DNA of 46,180 bases from Rhodospirillales bacterium. Its GTDB lineage: Bacteria; Pseudomonadota; Alphaproteobacteria; Rhodospirillales; Magnetospirillaceae. A program made the position numbers and the translations under genes. How positions within the stretch are numbered: the stretch's first letter is position 1; each line of letters begins with the position of its first letter. Below are positions 16,330-24,942 of this stretch, in pieces. The notes beneath the pieces are model-generated. The model was not told the origin of the DNA. It did no database searches and was given only the letters and a program-made list of their open reading frames with translations. Location: assembly GCA_014380005.1 (NCBI GenBank), contig JACMKT010000226.1, positions 1 to 46,180 of the forward strand, written 5' to 3'.

Positions 16330-17232
16330 TCAGCTCGCCACGCCGCGATCCAATTTCGCATGATCATAGCGCAGCAAATTGTTGGCGCGGATCAGGGCGC
16401 GGATGGTGTCCACATAGGCCGAACCCCGTTCGGAATAAGACGTCAGTGCCCCGGCCAGGGTGTGACCGTCGGGGAAGGCGCCGCGCGCACGGGCGGTGGC
16501 GCGGTAGCGGCGCAACGTTTCGTAAGCGGAATGGGTGTTGAGATTGTGCACATAGGCGCGCACCGCCTCGTGCAGGCTGGCAAACGACGCCATGCGCGGG
16601 CCGTCCTGATCGCCCATGGGGGTGAGGTCCTCGCCCACATGGCCGAACAGATTGTTGGCTTCACGCACGAAGCGCGAGGTGCCCCAGCCGGATTCCTCTG
16701 CCGCCTGGGCCAAGGCCAGGGACGGCGGCACCAAATCCACCCGGCGCAACAGCTGGGCCGGGGCGGCGCCGTCCGCGCCGTAGCGGGCGGCCAGCTCGGC
16801 CAGCCATGAGTCATCGCGGGATTCGCGCCCGGCGATCATGGCCTCCAGCCGGCGGCGGTCCTCGGCGATCTCCTGATTAACCACCAGCACCAGCGGCAGC
16901 ATCAGCCGCAGGAAGACGCGCTTTTTCACGTCCACCTCTGGCAGGTCGCCCAGATCGCCAGGAACACTGGTCAGGAACAGGGACGGCACCGCCTTGCCCT
17001 TGGCCACCCCGTCCAAACCATAGCCCATGCGGCCAAAGGCCTGATCCAGACGGGCGGCGTTGTCGCGCTCCTCCAGGCTGAGCGAGCTTTCCAGCCCCAC
17101 CGGCTCGCCGCGCACCAGAGACCGCCACAGGGGCGAATCCACCCGTGCCGCCACCAGCGCGTAAAGCACCAGCACCGCCGCTAAGACGGCGGCAACACCC
17201 GCGAACGAGGTCGGTTTGTTGTTCTCGGCCAT
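16330..17232 (-). CDS. Bax-like glucosaminidase domain protein
   Basis: Membrane-anchored peptidoglycan hydrolase-like protein of 300 residues from the ATG at 17232 (GGAG about 8 nt upstream). One N-terminal transmembrane segment (FAGVAAVLAAVLVLYALVAA) is followed by a periplasmic domain. SLALAQAAEESGWGTSRFVREANNLFG carries the catalytic Glu and the pattern of the Bax/FlgJ-type glucosaminidase family (PF01832), and the later SYSERGSAYVDTIRALIRANNL is typical of Bax. It likely cleaves N-acetylglucosaminyl bonds in the cell wall. It is downstream of nfu on the same strand, separated by a terminator. Confidence 0.87.
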   Translation of the reverse strand: MAENNKPTSFAGVAAVLAAVLVLYALVAARVDSPLWRSLVRGEPVGLESSLSLEERDNAARLDQAFGRMGYGLDGVAKGKAVPSLFLTSVPGDLGDLPEVDVKKRVFLRLMLPLVLVVNQEIAEDRRRLEAMIAGRESRDDSWLAELAARYGADGAAPAQLLRRVDLVPPSLALAQAAEESGWGTSRFVREANNLFGHVGEDLTPMGDQDGPRMASFASLHEAVRAYVHNLNTHSAYETLRRYRATARARGAFPDGHTLAGALTSYSERGSAYVDTIRALIRANNLLRYDHAKLDRGVAS

Positions 17233-17254
17233 CCCGGCATCTCCAGTCACGAAA

Positions 17255-17277
17255 ACGGCGCCCACAAGGGGCGCCGT
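17255..17277 (-). terminator. Terminator downstream of the NFU gene
   Basis: A perfect 9-bp stem, ACGGCGCCC/GGGCGCCGT, has a 5-nt loop and is followed by TTTTC in the minus direction. AATTTTT flanks the other side, so it may work both ways. It separates nfu from the Bax-like gene. Confidence 0.7.
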
Positions 17278-17307
17278 AATTTTTAGTCCCGTAACAGACG
17301 GTTAAAC

Positions 17308-17856
17308 CTATTCGCAGGCCTGCACCGCCACCACTTCCGGCACATAGTATTTCAACATGTTCTCGATGCCATGCTTCAGCGTCGCGGACGAGCTAGGGCA
17401 GCCGGCGCACGAGCCCTGCAGATGCAAGTAGACGATGCCGTCATCGAACGAGCGGAAGATGATATCGCCGCCGTCCTGGGCCACGGCCGGACGCACGCGG
17501 GTCTCGATCAATTCCTTGATCTGCTTGACGATGTCGCTATCGGCCTCGCCGCCCTGGGCGGAGACGGCGCTTTCCACCATGACCGGCTGGCCGCTGGTGT
17601 AGTGCTCCATGATGGCGGCCAGGATTTGCGGCTTCATCACCGCCCAATCCACCTCAGCCGCCTTGCCGACGGTGATGAAATCGCCGCCCAGGAAAACGCT
17701 GGTGACACCGTCCACCGCGAACAGGCGCACGGCCAGCGGCGAGCTGGTGGCACCCTCGGCGGTGAGGAAATCGGCGGTACCCCGACCCATGACGTCTTTG
17801 CCGGGCAGGAACTTCAGCGTGGAGGGATTGGGGGTCGGTTCGGTCTGAATGAACAT
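17308..17856 (-). CDS. NFU1-type iron-sulfur cluster carrier
   Basis: Scaffold or carrier protein (182 residues) that passes Fe-S clusters to apo-proteins such as aconitase and lipoate synthase. The N-terminal Nfu domain starts FIQTEPTPNPSTLKFLPG, and the C-terminal NifU-like domain has VRPAVAQDGGDI and the cluster motif CAGC in GSCAGCPSSSATLKHGIE. This is the usual alphaproteobacterial and mitochondrial layout and length. GAGGAA lies 5 nt before the ATG. The window also encodes two Fe-S aconitases, natural clients of such a carrier. Confidence 0.95.
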   Translation of the reverse strand: MFIQTEPTPNPSTLKFLPGKDVMGRGTADFLTAEGATSSPLAVRLFAVDGVTSVFLGGDFITVGKAAEVDWAVMKPQILAAIMEHYTSGQPVMVESAVSAQGGEADSDIVKQIKELIETRVRPAVAQDGGDIIFRSFDDGIVYLHLQGSCAGCPSSSATLKHGIENMLKYYVPEVVAVQACE

Positions 17857-17978
17857 CGGTTCCTCGTGGTCGTCACTGGGGGGACGCTTGGGGGGGATTA
17901 CGCTTGGGCCGAGCGGAAGCCGAAAGAGGTAAATGGCCCGGCATCAGCCGTTAGTCAAGGGAAAGGCCGGGCATTATA

Positions 17979-18461
17979 CTAGGTTATAGCCTCAATCTGT
18001 TCATCGCTCAGATTGCCCGGCACGATGGTGATGGGCACCCGGACCTTGCCGATGAATTTGCCGGTCATGGCGGTGACCAGGGGGCCCGGACCGCCGGGGC
18101 CGGTATCGGCGGCCAGCACCAGGATGGAGATTTGCGGCTCTTCATCGATGAGCTTGATCAATTCCTCGCGCGGGTTGCCCTCGCGCACATACAGCACCGG
18201 CAGATGGGCCGACCATTCATTGACCTCGGTCGCCATGCGCTGCAGCAACTCTTCCGCCTCTTGCCGCGCCTCCGCCCGCATCAGATTGCCGATGGTGGCG
18301 AAATGCTGAAATTCGGCGGGCTCGACCACCCGCAGCAGGGCGACCCGTCCGCCGGTGTGGCGGGCGCGGCGGCAGGCATAGCGCAGCGAGGCGCGCATTT
18401 CCTCGGAATCGTCCACCACCACCAGGAAGACGCGGTCGTTGCTGGGGCGTTCCACCGGCAT
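17979..18461 (-). CDS. Universal stress protein family
   Basis: Cytoplasmic UspA-fold protein of 160 residues. It starts with a strand and acidic loop (VFLVVVDDSEEMRASLRYACRRARHTGGRVALLRVVEP) and ends in VRVPITIVPGN, as in the family. The nucleotide-loop region reads LAADTGPGGPGPLVTAMTGKFIG, which is not the canonical GxxGx9GS/T, so ATP binding is doubtful. It starts 17 nt after the TIGR02186-type gene on the same strand and is probably co-transcribed with it. Confidence 0.85.
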   Translation of the reverse strand: MPVERPSNDRVFLVVVDDSEEMRASLRYACRRARHTGGRVALLRVVEPAEFQHFATIGNLMRAEARQEAEELLQRMATEVNEWSAHLPVLYVREGNPREELIKLIDEEPQISILVLAADTGPGGPGPLVTAMTGKFIGKVRVPITIVPGNLSDEQIEAIT

Positions 18462-18478
18462 GTTTCCATCCCCTCAGG

Positions 18479-19222
18479 CTATTTGCGCAACACCACCGCA
18501 GCCGCCCATCCGGCACTGGCCGCAAGAAAGATTGCGATAATACCGTACGCCGCCGCTTGCTGGTGGGCGAAATCGTACAAATCGGCGCCAAGACCGATCT
18601 TGGAGATCACCAGGGGCGTGGTTTGGGCGCTGACCACCTCGCCACCGGCGATCAGATAGACTTCCACCAGATAGGTGCCCACCGGCACATTGGCGGGAAA
18701 GTGCACGTCGGTGCGGAACAGCCGGCGGCCGAGGAAGCCGATATCCTGGACCTTGTCGCCGTACAGCCCTTGGGATTGCTTCAGCCGCAGCAGGGCCTGA
18801 CGGTAGTCCTCGGGCCCGGCGCGTCGATCCAGCGGGCGGATGTCCAGTTCCAGATGGTCCAGGCCGATCTGGTGGCGTTCCAGCACCGGGGCCGAGGCCA
18901 GTTCCGCCAAGGGCCGCGTCGCCGCCACCCGGTAGAACGACGGCGCATTCGCCACCTCGGCCAAGCCGGTATTAACCCAGATACCGGCACGGCGCGCCTT
19001 GCGGCGAACAATTTCCGACCGGTTGGGGCCGCGCACCACCACCACCACGTCCCCACCGCCGACACCGGCCACCTCTTCCACCGCGCCGAACAGCAGCACG
19101 TCGGTGCCGGCGAAACCAGTGGTGATGGCGACCAGATGCTTGGATAGATCGGCCACTAAGGGCTCGGCGGCCCAGGCCTGCGGAGTGGCAAACAGCAGCA
19201 TGAGGGCGAGGACACGGATCAT
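18479..19222 (-). CDS. TIGR02186-type membrane protein
   Basis: Exported protein of 247 residues with a signal peptide (about residues 1-18, ending WAAE), a periplasmic beta-rich body and one C-terminal transmembrane helix (AYGIIAIFLAASAGWAAAVVLRK). The segments GTDVLLFGAV, VVVVRGPNRSEIVRRKARRAGIWVNT and the late FRTDVHFPANVPVGTYLVEVYL fit the TIGR02186 family. Members are often found next to TauE-type transporters; none is adjacent here. It is followed by the universal stress protein gene. Its function is unknown. Confidence 0.8.
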   Translation of the reverse strand: MIRVLALMLLFATPQAWAAEPLVADLSKHLVAITTGFAGTDVLLFGAVEEVAGVGGGDVVVVVRGPNRSEIVRRKARRAGIWVNTGLAEVANAPSFYRVAATRPLAELASAPVLERHQIGLDHLELDIRPLDRRAGPEDYRQALLRLKQSQGLYGDKVQDIGFLGRRLFRTDVHFPANVPVGTYLVEVYLIAGGEVVSAQTTPLVISKIGLGADLYDFAHQQAAAYGIIAIFLAASAGWAAAVVLRK

Positions 19223-19252
19223 GGATGCCCCTTCCCTGCCCGTCCCAACCCG

Positions 19253-20209
19253 TCAGCGGTCTAGCTGCTCGGCGATATCGGTGAGCTGGGCGCGGGCGCG
19301 CAGCAGATAGAATCCCTGGGCGGTCAGGTGACTGGGCACCAACAACCCGTCGGGCGCGCCATTGAGCACCATGGCCGGGTCCAGCGCGGCGGCGGCCTTC
19401 AAGGAGTCCACCATCTGGCGCCATTGGGCAGCCTGCTCGCGGGCGGTCAGCACCTGGGCGTGGTCCCAGCCGATTTCCCGCAGCAGCAAGGCATAGGCGT
19501 AGACCTTGCCCTTGGTCATGTAGAACACGTCGTCGGCGTTGGTGTCGAACAAAGCGGAATGACCCTCGGCCAGATGCAGGTCGATGACCGCCGAGGCCGC
19601 CGCCAGATCCTGGCCCAACGCACTCACCAGCGCGCGCAGGGATTCGGCGCTGCGCTCGGCCTCAGCCGGGCGGTCGTTGTATTCCACCAGATTGCGCGCG
19701 GCGTTGCGGTACTGCTTTTCCGACGAGGCGGTGGGCGCCCATGACGTGGACGGGTCGAATTTCCACACATTGCCGGGATATTTCAACAGGCCGGCGGCGC
19801 GCTCCAGCTCGATGGCGGGGCCTTGGCCGCTATCGCTCACATCGCCCATTGCGCGGGCGAAACGAGACGTGGCGGCGACAATGCCCTGCTGGAAATTGGG
19901 CATGTTGTCCAACCAGCCGCTGGGCGTGAAGAACGGATCGTTGGCGGTCCATTTGTGCTGGTCCACCTCGCGGAACACCAAGCGAGCGGCCATGGCAATG
20001 GCGCGGCTTTGGTTGGCCTTGATGGTGCCCGGCCCGAATTCCATGTCGTCGTCGATGACATGGGCCATGGCCATGCCCACCACCAGGGCGCCCACGGCCA
20101 GGGATCCGGCCAGCGGCACCAGCCACCACCAGGACGGCTTCAACCCCAGCCGAATCCACGGCTTTGCCGGGGCGGCACTGTCGAAAGCGGGCGGCATCTG
20201 GTCGGTCAT
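19253..20209 (-). CDS. DUF2333 family protein
   Basis: Protein of 318 residues from the ATG at 20209, with one N-terminal transmembrane helix (WWWLVPLAGSLAVGALVVGMAMA) and a large helical extracytoplasmic part. The segments NDPFFTPSGWLDNMPNFQQG, GNVWKFDP and DVFYMTKGKVYAYALLLREIG match the uncharacterised DUF2333 family. It lies 30 nt upstream of the TIGR02186-type gene on the same strand, and the two may form an operon with the stress protein. No catalytic motif is visible. Confidence 0.8.
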   Translation of the reverse strand: MTDQMPPAFDSAAPAKPWIRLGLKPSWWWLVPLAGSLAVGALVVGMAMAHVIDDDMEFGPGTIKANQSRAIAMAARLVFREVDQHKWTANDPFFTPSGWLDNMPNFQQGIVAATSRFARAMGDVSDSGQGPAIELERAAGLLKYPGNVWKFDPSTSWAPTASSEKQYRNAARNLVEYNDRPAEAERSAESLRALVSALGQDLAAASAVIDLHLAEGHSALFDTNADDVFYMTKGKVYAYALLLREIGWDHAQVLTAREQAAQWRQMVDSLKAAAALDPAMVLNGAPDGLLVPSHLTAQGFYLLRARAQLTDIAEQLDR

Positions 20210-20314
20210 GGTGCTCTCAGGTGGCGGGGCAGATGGGAGTCTCACCCCTGCTTACGATGACGGCTTCAGCAACGCAAGCGCGCCGAAGGACCGGGGTCAA
20301 CCCCAAGACCTTTG

Positions 20315-21859
20315 TCACGCCTTCCTGCGCATCATTTTCTTGATATCGGCCAGCCGTGCGGCGCCCAACACATGGGCGGCGACCATGAAGACAATCAGTC
20401 CAACCACCACCATGGCCGCCAGGATCAGGATGGCGAGCCAGCCATTTGTGGCCAGCGGCCATGCCCAATAACGGGCGGCGGCCAAAGCGGCGGCGGTGGC
20501 CAAAGCCGCGCCCAGGATGCGGGGAGCCTTGCTCTTCAACCGCGCATCCATGGCGAAGAAACCACGCCGATGCAGGATGACCGCCAGCACGACCACGTTG
20601 AACCACGCGGCAAATGCGGTGGACAGGGCCATGCCCACATGGGCGAGCGGCCCCATCAAGCCCAGGTTCAACGCCACGTTCAACGCCATGGTGGCACCGG
20701 CCACCTTGACCGGGGTGCGGGTGTCCATGCGGGCGAAGAAGGCCGGCACCAGCACCTTGACCAGCACGTAAGCCGGCAGGCCGACGGCGAAGGCCATCAA
20801 GGCGCTCGCGGTGGCGGCGGTCTCGGTTGGGCCGAACGAGCCGCGCTGGAACAGCACGCGGATCACCGGCTCGGCGATGGTCATCAGCGCTGCTGCCGCC
20901 GGCAGGGTCATGAGCAATGCGAATTCCATGGCGCGGTTCTGGCTTTCCCGCGCCGCATCCAGCTCACCCGCCTTCAATTGGCGCGACAGCAGAGGCAGAA
21001 GCGCGGTGCCGATGGCGATGCCGACAACGCCCAGGGGCAATTGATTGACCCGGTCGGCGTAGTTCAGATAGCTGACCGCGCCGTTGGCGACGGTGGAGGC
21101 GATCATGGTGTTGACCACCAGATTGACCTGATAGACCCCGGCCCCCACCGCACCGGGCACGATGCGCTTGGCCAGCATCTTGACCTCGGGGGTCAGGCGC
21201 GGGCGCACCAGCCGTAGGGGCATACCGGCCTTGCGCACCGAGAACACCAGCCAGGAAAACTGCGCCACACCGGCGGCGAAGGTGCCCCAGGCCAAGGCAT
21301 GGCCGGGCGTGGCGGTGTAGGGCGCCAAGGCCCACAGACCGGTCATGGCGACCACGTTCAGCAGCACCGGGGTGCCGGCGGCGGCGGCGAATTTGCCCAC
21401 CGAGTTAAGCACGCCCGCCTGCAACGAGGTCAACGAGATGAACAGCAGATAGGGAAAGCAGATACGCGACAGCTCCACCGCCAAGGGCAGCTTGCCGGGT
21501 ACATCGTCGAAGCCGGGGGCCAGGGCATAGATGGCCCAGGGCATGCCCAATTCCACCAGGGCCACGAAAATGCTCAGCACCAGGGCCATGCCGACCAAGG
21601 CTTGCTCGGCGAAGGAACGGGCCTCAGCCTCGCCCTCGGCGGTCAGCTTGCCGGTGAACAGCGGCACGAAGGCGGCGTTGAAGGCGCCTTCGGCAAACAG
21701 CGAGCGGAACAGATTGGGAAAGCGGAACGCCACGAAGAAGGCGTCGGCCACGGCGCCGGCCCCCATGTATTGGGCAATCATCATCTCGCGCATCAACCCG
21801 GTGATGCGCGACAGCATGGTGAAGCCGCCGACGGTGGCGATGGAACGGACAAGGCTCAT
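20315..21859 (-). CDS. murJ: Lipid II flippase MurJ
   Basis: Polytopic inner-membrane protein of 514 residues (MviN/MurJ family), which flips lipid II outward for cell-wall synthesis. The start SLVRSIATVGGFTMLSRITGLMREMMIAQYMGAG, then FRFPNLFRSLFAEGAFNAAFVPLF and NYADRVNQLPLGVVGIAIGTALLPLLSRQL, are strongly characteristic, and about 14 hydrophobic segments are present. It follows glnD on the same strand after a palindromic repeat. No strong ribosome-binding site precedes the ATG. Confidence 0.96.
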   Translation of the reverse strand: MSLVRSIATVGGFTMLSRITGLMREMMIAQYMGAGAVADAFFVAFRFPNLFRSLFAEGAFNAAFVPLFTGKLTAEGEAEARSFAEQALVGMALVLSIFVALVELGMPWAIYALAPGFDDVPGKLPLAVELSRICFPYLLFISLTSLQAGVLNSVGKFAAAAGTPVLLNVVAMTGLWALAPYTATPGHALAWGTFAAGVAQFSWLVFSVRKAGMPLRLVRPRLTPEVKMLAKRIVPGAVGAGVYQVNLVVNTMIASTVANGAVSYLNYADRVNQLPLGVVGIAIGTALLPLLSRQLKAGELDAARESQNRAMEFALLMTLPAAAALMTIAEPVIRVLFQRGSFGPTETAATASALMAFAVGLPAYVLVKVLVPAFFARMDTRTPVKVAGATMALNVALNLGLMGPLAHVGMALSTAFAAWFNVVVLAVILHRRGFFAMDARLKSKAPRILGAALATAAALAAARYWAWPLATNGWLAILILAAMVVVGLIVFMVAAHVLGAARLADIKKMMRRKA

Positions 21860-21888
21860 GGGGATGGGGATAGCCGAAAAAAGTTAAA

Positions 21889-21967
21889 TTAACCACCAAG
21901 GACACCAAGGGCACCAAGATGCCGTCCACGCGAATGGCTTGGTGCCCTTAGTGCCCTTGGTGGTGAA
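21889..21967. repeat. CACCAAGG-family long palindrome between glnD and murJ
   Basis: The left arm 21889-21919 and right arm 21938-21967 are inverted copies built from CACCAAG units about 9 nt apart. The loop is about 18 nt. It begins 7 nt after the glnD stop (minus strand), so an attenuator or terminator between glnD and murJ is possible. It matches 2543-2650 in the arms but not in the loop. Confidence 0.9.
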
Positions 21968-21973
21968 AAATCC

Positions 21974-24736
21974 TCACTCAGCCGCCGCCGATTTGGCCGC
22001 CGGGTCCTCAAGCGCCTTCAGCAGCTCCATCTGGACCTGATCCAGCTTGCGTTCATGGCTGACTTTCAGGCCGAAGATATCCTTCACGTAGAACACGTCC
22101 ACCACCCGCTCGCCATAGGTCGAAATGTGGGCCGAGCCGATTTGCAGGCCGGCGCGGGTCATGGCGGCGGTCAGATCGTACAGCAGGCCGGGGCGGTCGC
22201 GTCCGTTGACCTCCAGCAGGGTGTGGGTGCTGGACGCCTTGTTGTCGATGATGACCCGGGGCGGCACCTTGAACACATGGGCGCGGCTGGGTAGCTTGCC
22301 CTTGCGCGCCGCCAGTTCCTTGTCCAGGCGCATGCGGCCCGACAGCACCTGTTCGATCACCGCCGACAGCTTGGCCAGCTTGGGCGAGGAATCGAAGGCG
22401 CCGCCGTCGCTTTCCTGAATCCAGAAGGTGTCCAGCGCCATGCCGTTAGCCAGGGTGATGATCTTGGCGTCCACGATATTGGCGCCCGAGACCGCCATGG
22501 CCCCGGCGATCTGCGAGAACAGGCCGGGATGGTCGCTGGTATAGACGGTTATTTCGGTAACGGAACGCTTGGCATCCACCCGCGATTCCACGGTCAGCGG
22601 AGCATGGCTGGCCTCGGCCTCGCGCACCAGCCGGGCGTGACGCAGATGGGTGGCGGTGTCGAACGAGGTCCAATAGGTGGGATAGGCCCGCGCCAGATGG
22701 GCATCAATGTCCGCCTGCGGCCATTTGGCCCCGGCCAATTCCTTGCGCAGATTGGCTTGGGCCGCCTTGACGCGGGACTCGCGGGCCTGGGCCAGACCGC
22801 CCAGCATGACCTCTTCCGTGCGCAGATACAGCTCGCGCAGCAATCCGCCCTTCCAGCCATTCCACACGGTGGGACCCACGGCGCGGATATCGGCTACGGT
22901 CAGACACAGCAGCAGGCGCAGGCGCTCGGGGCTCTGCACTGCGGCAACGAAATCGGCGATGGTCTTGGGGTCGTCGATGTCGCGTTTGAACGCCACCCGG
23001 CTCATGTTCAGATGCTCACGCACCAGCCACGCCACGGTTTCGGTCTCGGCGTCGGTCAGGCCGAAGCGCGGCCCGATCTTCATGGCGACCTCGGCCCCCA
23101 ACGCCGAATGATCGCCATTGCGGCCCTTGGCGATATCATGCAGCAGCACCGCCAGGTACAGCGCGTTGCGCGACGACACCTTGTGGATGATCTCGGACGA
23201 GACCGGAGCATCCTCGGTCAGTTCGCCATTCTCGATGGCGTGCAGGATGCCGATTGCCTGCAGGGTGTGCTCGTCCACCGTATAGACGTGGTACATGTCG
23301 TACTGCATCTGGGCGACGACGCGGCCGAAATCGGGAATGAAGCGGCCCAGAATGCCGGCTTCGTTCATGTGGCGCAGAGCCACTTCCGGGTTCTTGCGGC
23401 TGGTCAGGATGGACATGAACAGCCGGTTGGCTTCCTTGTCCTCGCGGATGCCGGCGTCGATACGCTTGAGATTGCGGTGGACCAGATCCAGCGCACGCGG
23501 GTGGATATCCACGCCATTTTCCAGCGCCGCCAGGAACAGGCGGATCATGGCGACCGGGTCTTTTTCGAACTGGTCGTCCGATAGCGCGGTCAGGCGCCCG
23601 CCGTCGAGCTTGAACCCCGCCACATGGCCGCGCTTGAACGACAGCAGCTTGCCCAGCCGCAGCCGGGGCTTGCGCTTCTGCTGTTCTTCGGCCAGGGCGC
23701 AGAACAGGCGGGTCAAATCGCCCACATCCTTGGCGACCAGGAAGAAGTGCTTCATGAAGCGTTCGACCCCGCGCGAATGGGCGCGGTCGGCATAGCCCAT
23801 GCGGGCGGCGATTTCCTGCTGAACGTCGAAGGTCAGGCGGTCCTCGGGACGGCCCGTCAGGTAATGCAGGTGACAGCGCACCGTCCACAGGAAGCCCTGC
23901 GCCTTGACGAAGCTTTTCTGCGCCTGTTTCGAGATAATCCCGGCATCCACCAGCTGAGCCATGTCCTTGACCCGGTACAGATACTTGGCGAGCCAATACA
24001 AAGTGTGCAGGTCGCGCAGGCCGCCCTTGCCCTCCTTGACGTTGGGCTCCAGCACATAGCGGGTGTCGCCCATCTGGGCGTGGCGGGCGTCACGCTCGGC
24101 CAGCTTGGCTTCCACGAATTCCTCGCCGGTTCCGGCGATGATATCGGTACGGAAACGATTTTGCAGCTCGAAGAACAGGTCCTGGTCGCCCCAGATCCAG
24201 CGGCTTTCCAGCAGCGCCGTGCGGATGGTCAGATCGGCCTTGGCCTGACGCACGCATTCATCGGCGGAGCGGGTGGAGTGCCCCACCTTCAGCCCCATGT
24301 CCCACAGCATGTACAGGATGTATTCGACGATCTGTTCGTGCCACGGCGTGCGCTTGTAGGGCGTGAGAAACAGCAGATCAATATCCGATTGAGGCGACAG
24401 CTCGCCACGGCCATAGCCGCCCACCGCCACCAGACTCATGGCCTCGCCCTGGGTGCGGATGCCCTGGGGGAACTCATGCTCGGCGGCGAAATCGTGAACG
24501 GTGCGGATCAGCTGGTCGATGAGGAAACAATTTTCCCGCACCGTCTCGCTGCCATTGCCGCGCGCGTTGAAGCGAGCCTGGACCTCGGCCCGGCCGGCAG
24601 CCAGCGCCTGTTTGAAGGTCTCCAGCACCTTGGAGCGCCGCTTCAACTTGGACAGGTCCGACCCCGCCACCTCGCTCAGGCGCTCGATCAGGGCGCGGCG
24701 GTCGATGATGGCACGCTGGGCGGAAATCTTGGACAT
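21974..24736 (-). CDS. glnD: PII uridylyltransferase/uridylyl-removing enzyme
   Basis: Bifunctional nitrogen sensor (920 residues from the ATG at 24736) that uridylylates PII when glutamine is low and removes UMP when it is high. The N-terminal nucleotidyltransferase motif is GGYGRGELSPQSDIDLLFL. The HD domain shows LLHDIAKGRNGDHS, and two C-terminal ACT domains are visible as ITVYTSDHPGLFSQIAGAMA and LEVNGRDRPGLLYDLTAAM. An upstream in-frame start (24877) would add a non-conserved tail and is rejected. It is followed by a CACCAAGG palindrome and then murJ. Confidence 0.96.
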   Translation of the reverse strand: MSKISAQRAIIDRRALIERLSEVAGSDLSKLKRRSKVLETFKQALAAGRAEVQARFNARGNGSETVRENCFLIDQLIRTVHDFAAEHEFPQGIRTQGEAMSLVAVGGYGRGELSPQSDIDLLFLTPYKRTPWHEQIVEYILYMLWDMGLKVGHSTRSADECVRQAKADLTIRTALLESRWIWGDQDLFFELQNRFRTDIIAGTGEEFVEAKLAERDARHAQMGDTRYVLEPNVKEGKGGLRDLHTLYWLAKYLYRVKDMAQLVDAGIISKQAQKSFVKAQGFLWTVRCHLHYLTGRPEDRLTFDVQQEIAARMGYADRAHSRGVERFMKHFFLVAKDVGDLTRLFCALAEEQQKRKPRLRLGKLLSFKRGHVAGFKLDGGRLTALSDDQFEKDPVAMIRLFLAALENGVDIHPRALDLVHRNLKRIDAGIREDKEANRLFMSILTSRKNPEVALRHMNEAGILGRFIPDFGRVVAQMQYDMYHVYTVDEHTLQAIGILHAIENGELTEDAPVSSEIIHKVSSRNALYLAVLLHDIAKGRNGDHSALGAEVAMKIGPRFGLTDAETETVAWLVREHLNMSRVAFKRDIDDPKTIADFVAAVQSPERLRLLLCLTVADIRAVGPTVWNGWKGGLLRELYLRTEEVMLGGLAQARESRVKAAQANLRKELAGAKWPQADIDAHLARAYPTYWTSFDTATHLRHARLVREAEASHAPLTVESRVDAKRSVTEITVYTSDHPGLFSQIAGAMAVSGANIVDAKIITLANGMALDTFWIQESDGGAFDSSPKLAKLSAVIEQVLSGRMRLDKELAARKGKLPSRAHVFKVPPRVIIDNKASSTHTLLEVNGRDRPGLLYDLTAAMTRAGLQIGSAHISTYGERVVDVFYVKDIFGLKVSHERKLDQVQMELLKALEDPAAKSAAAE

Positions 24737-24849
24737 GGAACCACCGGTTGGGGCGTAAGGGACGGGGATTATATGACCCGTCTTTGGGCGGATTCCACAG
24801 GTTTTAGAATTGCTTAAAGCGGGAGCACATTGCCTGCGGGATGGGCAGG

Positions 24850-24939
24850 TCAATGGCGTAAACGCAACACCGCCCACAACAGTAGAAGGGGGATGGCAAT
24901 CTCGACCACGATCAGGCCAATGGCGACCGCCTGCTCCAT
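24850..24939 (-). CDS. Possible 29-residue membrane peptide between mutS and glnD
   Basis: An ATG 3 nt after the mutS stop opens a 29-codon frame, MEQAVAIGLIVVEIAIPLLLLWAVL-like, with one clear hydrophobic helix and a basic end (RLRH) before TGA. The tight spacing to mutS suggests translational coupling; no strong ribosome-binding site is seen. Hydrophobic helix followed by positive charge is what a real small membrane protein looks like, but a chance frame in GC-rich DNA cannot be excluded. Confidence 0.4.
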   Translation of the reverse strand: MEQAVAIGLIVVEIAIPLLLLWAVLRLRH

Positions 24940-24942
24940 GGC

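Noticed and set aside
24737-24877. An N-terminal extension of glnD of 47 codons
   Set aside because: The added residues are Cys/Pro-rich and not family-like; GlnD proteins begin near the ATG at 24736.
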